A stretch of DNA of 10,364 bases from positions 1 to 10,364 of the forward strand of contig DKPB01000058.1 of NCBI GenBank assembly GCA_002471015.1. Direction: 5' to 3'. The notes below the pieces were generated by a model. The model did no database searches, was not told where the DNA came from, and saw nothing but the letters and a program-made list of their open reading frames with translations. Made by a program: the position numbers and the translations under genes. The stretch comes from Stenotrophomonas sp. UBA7346. GTDB lineage: Bacteria; Pseudomonadota; Gammaproteobacteria; Xanthomonadales; Xanthomonadaceae. This document shows, piece by piece, positions 7,845 to 10,364 of the stretch (position 1 is its first letter; each line of letters opens with the position of its first letter).

Positions 7845-7920
7845 CCTGCTCCCTCCCTTTGCCGAAGGCAAGGGGAGGGTTGGGGAGGGGTAAGCTCTCC
7901 CACGGCCAAGCCAATCCGCC
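7845..7920. repeat. Intergenic hairpin repeat, copy 2 (just before pbpC)
   Basis: This repeats 7742-7816 almost base for base. The stem CCCTCCCTTTGCC (7851-7863) pairs with GGCAAGGGGAGGG (7867-7879) around loop GAA, followed by TTGGGGAGGGGTAAGCTCTC and the shared end ATCCGCC/TTCCGCC. Differences cluster in the loop and in the last 20 bases. The changed loop (AAC in copy 1, GAA here) beside an unchanged stem fits selection or copying of a folded unit. The two copies and a 28-bp spacer (7817-7844) fill most of the 221-bp gap, which shows no gene or clear promoter. Confidence 0.85.
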
Positions 7921-7956
7921 CCAGCCCCCCAGCTCACGTTTGAAGAATCGTCCCCA

Positions 7957-10341
7957 GTGAAAGCGCGCTTCCCCAGGCTGAAACCTCTTGGCTCCCGCCT
8001 GCGCGCCGTGTTCACCCTCCGCAACCTGCGCTGGGCGCTTGCCGCACTGCTGACCTTGCTGTTGGTGCTGGACCTGGCATTTCCCTTGCCGCTGCCGAAA
8101 TCGCGCGACACCAGCACGCTAGTCGTTGCCGCTGACGGCACGCCGTTGCGTGCCTTCGCCGACGCCGAAGGGGTGTGGCGCTATCCGGCCGATGCAAAGA
8201 CCATTTCGCCGCTCTACCTGCAGGCGCTGCTGACCTACGAGGACCGCTGGTTCTGGCGCCATCCCGGCATCAACCCCTGGGCGCTGCTGCGGGCCGGCAA
8301 GCAGATGCTGCTGGAACGGCGCATCGTGTCCGGTGGTTCCACCCTGACCATGCAGGTCGCGCGCATCCTCGATCCGCATACGCGCACGCCCTGGGGCAAG
8401 CTCAAGCAGTTGCTGCGGGCGCTGCAACTGGAAGTGCACCTGAGCAAGGCGCAGATCCTCGATCTTTACCTGGAACGCGCGCCCTACGGCGGCACCATCG
8501 AAGGCGTGGAAGCGGCCAGCTGGGCCTACCTGGGCAAGTCGGCCACCCACCTGTCACAGGCCGAGGCCGCCTTGCTGGCGGTGCTGCCGCAGTCCCCCAG
8601 CCGGCTGCGCCCGGATCGGCACCCCGAGGCCGCGCAGCGCGCCCGCGACAAGGTGTTGGCGCGCATGGCCGAGCTGGGCGTGTGGTCGGACGAGGAGGTC
8701 GCCGATGCGCGGGTTGAATCGGTGGTCGCGCGTTCGCTGCAGCAGCCCCTGCATGCCGCCTTGCTGGCGCAGCGCCTGCGCAGTGCCCAGCCACGCGTGG
8801 CGCAGATCGAGACGACCATCGACAGCGGCCTGCAACGTACGCTGGAAGAGCGCGTGGCCGCGTATTTCTCGCAGTTGCCCGAGCGCACCTCGGCGGCCTT
8901 GCTGGTGATGGACAACCGCACCCTGGAGGCGCGCGCCTATGTTGGCTCGGTCAGTTTCGGCGACAAGGCGCGGCTGGGGCATGTGGACATGGTGCAGGCC
9001 TGGCGTTCGCCCGGTTCCACGCTCAAGCCCTTCCTGTATGGCATGGCCCTGGACGATGGCCTGATCCATTCGGAAAGCCTGATCGTCGACGCGCCGCAGA
9101 GCTTCGGTGGTTATCGGCCGGGGAACTTTGATGCGGCGTTCAACGGGCCGGTCGGCGCGGCCACGGCATTGCGTTTGTCCTTGAACGTGCCGTCGGTGGA
9201 TCTGCTGGACCGGGTTGGGCCGGCGCGCTTTGCCGCGCGGCTGGGCAATGCCGGCATCAATCTGCGTTTTCCACGGGGCACCCAGCCCAGCCTGGCCTTG
9301 ATCCTGGGCGGTACCGGCGCACGCCTGGAGGACCTGGTTGGCGCGTTTTCGGCCTTGAACCGAGACGGCATCGCCGGCCGCGTGCGGTATACGCCCGAGG
9401 ACCCGCGCATCGAACGCCGCTTGGTCTCGCCGGGCGCGGCATGGATCGTGCGCGACATACTCGAATCCAATCCGCGCCCCGGTTATGGCGTGGGCACCTT
9501 CGATACCGGCAACCGCCCGCGCGTTGCCTGGAAGACCGGCACCAGCTACGGCTACCGCGATGCCTGGGCGATAGGCAGTACCCGCACCTATACCGTCGGG
9601 GTCTGGGTTGGACGCCCGGACGGCACGCCCTTGCCCGGCCAGTACGGTGCGGTGACCGCCTTGCCGTTGATGTTCGAGGTGATCGACAGCCTGCCGCGAC
9701 AGGCCGGTGACAATGCGGTGCGCGCGCGGCCAGACAGCGTCAGCGAGGTCGAGATCTGCTGGCCGCTGGGCATTGCCGCCGCGCAGACCCCGCCGGCCAT
9801 GTGCCAGCGTCGCTTCCCCGCCTGGGTGCTGGAGGGCGTGGTGCCGCCCAGCTTCCCCGAACGTGAGGCACGGCTGTGGCAATCCGGGCGCCTGCGTTTC
9901 CAGGTGGATGCAACAACCGGCCAACGCGTGTCCCCCGGCTGTGAGGGGCATGCGCGGGTTGAAGATCGCGAGATCGCCAGGTGGCCGGCATTGGCTTCAC
10001 CGTGGCTAAGCGTCGCCCAGCGGCAGGCACAGGCGCTGCCGCCCTTGGCGGCGGACTGTGCAGACGACGGCCGGCAGTCGGACGGTGTGCTGCATATCGA
10101 AGGCCTCAATGACCTGGCCACGCTGGCCCGCCCGCCGGGCGCGCAGCACGGCCCGCGCCTGCAGTTGCGTGCGCTGGGCAGCGAGGCGACGATCGAATGG
10201 TTGCTGGATGGCCGCTGGATTGCCCAGACCCAGGGCACGCGCGGCTTCACCCGTGATTTCAACGACGCCGGCGAACACACGCTGACCGCGCTGGCCGCCG
10301 ACGGCGCCTGGACCCGCGTGCGCTTCCGCGTGGTGAACTAG
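7957..10341 (+). CDS. pbpC: Penicillin-binding protein 1C, bifunctional glycosyltransferase/transpeptidase
   Basis: PBP1C is an inner-membrane peptidoglycan enzyme of class A. The 794-residue product starts with a basic cytoplasmic tail and one TM helix (about 26-45). The GT51 glycosyltransferase domain follows, with EDRWFWRHPG (catalytic Glu95), GGSTLTMQ (126-133) and KAQILDLYLERAPYGG. The transpeptidase domain has the serine motif STLK (Ser354, Lys357), SLN (408-410) and KTGT (526-529), so both sites look intact. The C-terminus (about 705-794) is the immunoglobulin-like BiPBP_C domain that marks the 1C subgroup. All four cysteines (601, 616, 662, 701) lie between the transpeptidase and that domain. 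The start is GTG at 7957 with a weak GAAGAA site 10-15 bases upstream; no ATG is available near the N-terminus. It follows the alpha-2-macroglobulin gene in the same direction after 221 bp, matching the conserved yfhM-pbpC pair, but with a gap filled by hairpin repeats. Confidence 0.95.
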   Translation: MKARFPRLKPLGSRLRAVFTLRNLRWALAALLTLLLVLDLAFPLPLPKSRDTSTLVVAADGTPLRAFADAEGVWRYPADAKTISPLYLQALLTYEDRWFWRHPGINPWALLRAGKQMLLERRIVSGGSTLTMQVARILDPHTRTPWGKLKQLLRALQLEVHLSKAQILDLYLERAPYGGTIEGVEAASWAYLGKSATHLSQAEAALLAVLPQSPSRLRPDRHPEAAQRARDKVLARMAELGVWSDEEVADARVESVVARSLQQPLHAALLAQRLRSAQPRVAQIETTIDSGLQRTLEERVAAYFSQLPERTSAALLVMDNRTLEARAYVGSVSFGDKARLGHVDMVQAWRSPGSTLKPFLYGMALDDGLIHSESLIVDAPQSFGGYRPGNFDAAFNGPVGAATALRLSLNVPSVDLLDRVGPARFAARLGNAGINLRFPRGTQPSLALILGGTGARLEDLVGAFSALNRDGIAGRVRYTPEDPRIERRLVSPGAAWIVRDILESNPRPGYGVGTFDTGNRPRVAWKTGTSYGYRDAWAIGSTRTYTVGVWVGRPDGTPLPGQYGAVTALPLMFEVIDSLPRQAGDNAVRARPDSVSEVEICWPLGIAAAQTPPAMCQRRFPAWVLEGVVPPSFPEREARLWQSGRLRFQVDATTGQRVSPGCEGHARVEDREIARWPALASPWLSVAQRQAQALPPLAADCADDGRQSDGVLHIEGLNDLATLARPPGAQHGPRLQLRALGSEATIEWLLDGRWIAQTQGTRGFTRDFNDAGEHTLTALAADGAWTRVRFRVVN

Positions 10342-10348
10342 AAAGCCG

Positions 10349-10364
10349 GTAGTGCCGAGCCATG
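10349..10364. repeat. Start of a GTAG-type (SMAG/REP-like) palindrome, cut by window end
   Basis: GTAG at 10349-10352 is followed by TGCCGAGCCATG, eight bases after the pbpC stop. In Stenotrophomonas and relatives, short palindromic repeats begin with GTAG and continue as a GC-rich stem, often GCCGAGC then GCTCGGC. Only the first arm is inside the window, so the palindrome itself cannot be confirmed. Such elements are usually mobilised by a RAYT transposase and often lie just after genes. Confidence 0.5.

Noticed and set aside
7748..7879. Rho-independent terminators between the macroglobulin gene and pbpC.
   Set aside because: The stems are strong, but each is followed by G-rich sequence and not by a T-run, so a standard intrinsic terminator is not supported.
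8554..9951. Minus-strand open frame of 465 codons opposite pbpC.
   Set aside because: Same reason: no domain is visible, and the plus strand has complete GT51 and transpeptidase motifs.
235..10341. A new defence or multi-gene system formed by all four genes.
   Set aside because: Each gene has a known family role. Only the macroglobulin and pbpC are known to belong together, and that pair is already described. PrpF and the exporter look like unrelated neighbours.

Overview
The window is GC-rich and every gene lies on the plus strand. The codon use, gene content and repeats point to a gammaproteobacterium of the Xanthomonadaceae. Stenotrophomonas is the likeliest genus, because the last bases look like the start of a GTAG-type (SMAG/REP-like) palindrome of the kind scattered through Stenotrophomonas genomes. 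The genus is an inference from sequence style and was not searched.

Layout. Positions 1-234 hold no gene. They contain a 79-bp tandem repeat (two full units and a partial third) that ends in a GC-rich hairpin and tail element directly upstream of prpF. prpF (235-1428) encodes 2-methylaconitate isomerase of the AcnD/PrpF version of the methylcitrate cycle, which degrades propionyl-CoA; the rest of that pathway is probably upstream, outside the window. After a 125-bp gap holding a long imperfect palindrome comes a 12-TM drug exporter of the Bcr/CflA MFS family (1554-2756). A 59-bp gap with a good -10 box leads into a 1639-residue bacterial alpha-2-macroglobulin lipoprotein (2816-7735) with an intact CAEQ thioester site. 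A 221-bp gap with two copies of a hairpin-rich repeat separates it from pbpC (7957-10341), which encodes penicillin-binding protein 1C. The window ends in the truncated GTAG repeat.

How the genes work together. The alpha-2-macroglobulin and PBP1C genes form the conserved yfhM-pbpC pair known from E. coli and many other Gram-negatives. The macroglobulin is thought to trap foreign proteases that breach the outer membrane, and PBP1C to repair or build peptidoglycan at the damaged site. PrpF (propionate catabolism) and the MFS exporter have no evident functional link to that pair.

I found no new multi-gene system. The points most worth a second look are: the same hairpin-repeat family in two of the intergenic regions; strong hairpins between the two members of the yfhM-pbpC pair; the missing Asp at +2 of the macroglobulin lipoprotein; the predicted protease bait segment; the cysteine patterns of the macroglobulin and PBP1C; and the long imperfect palindrome after prpF.
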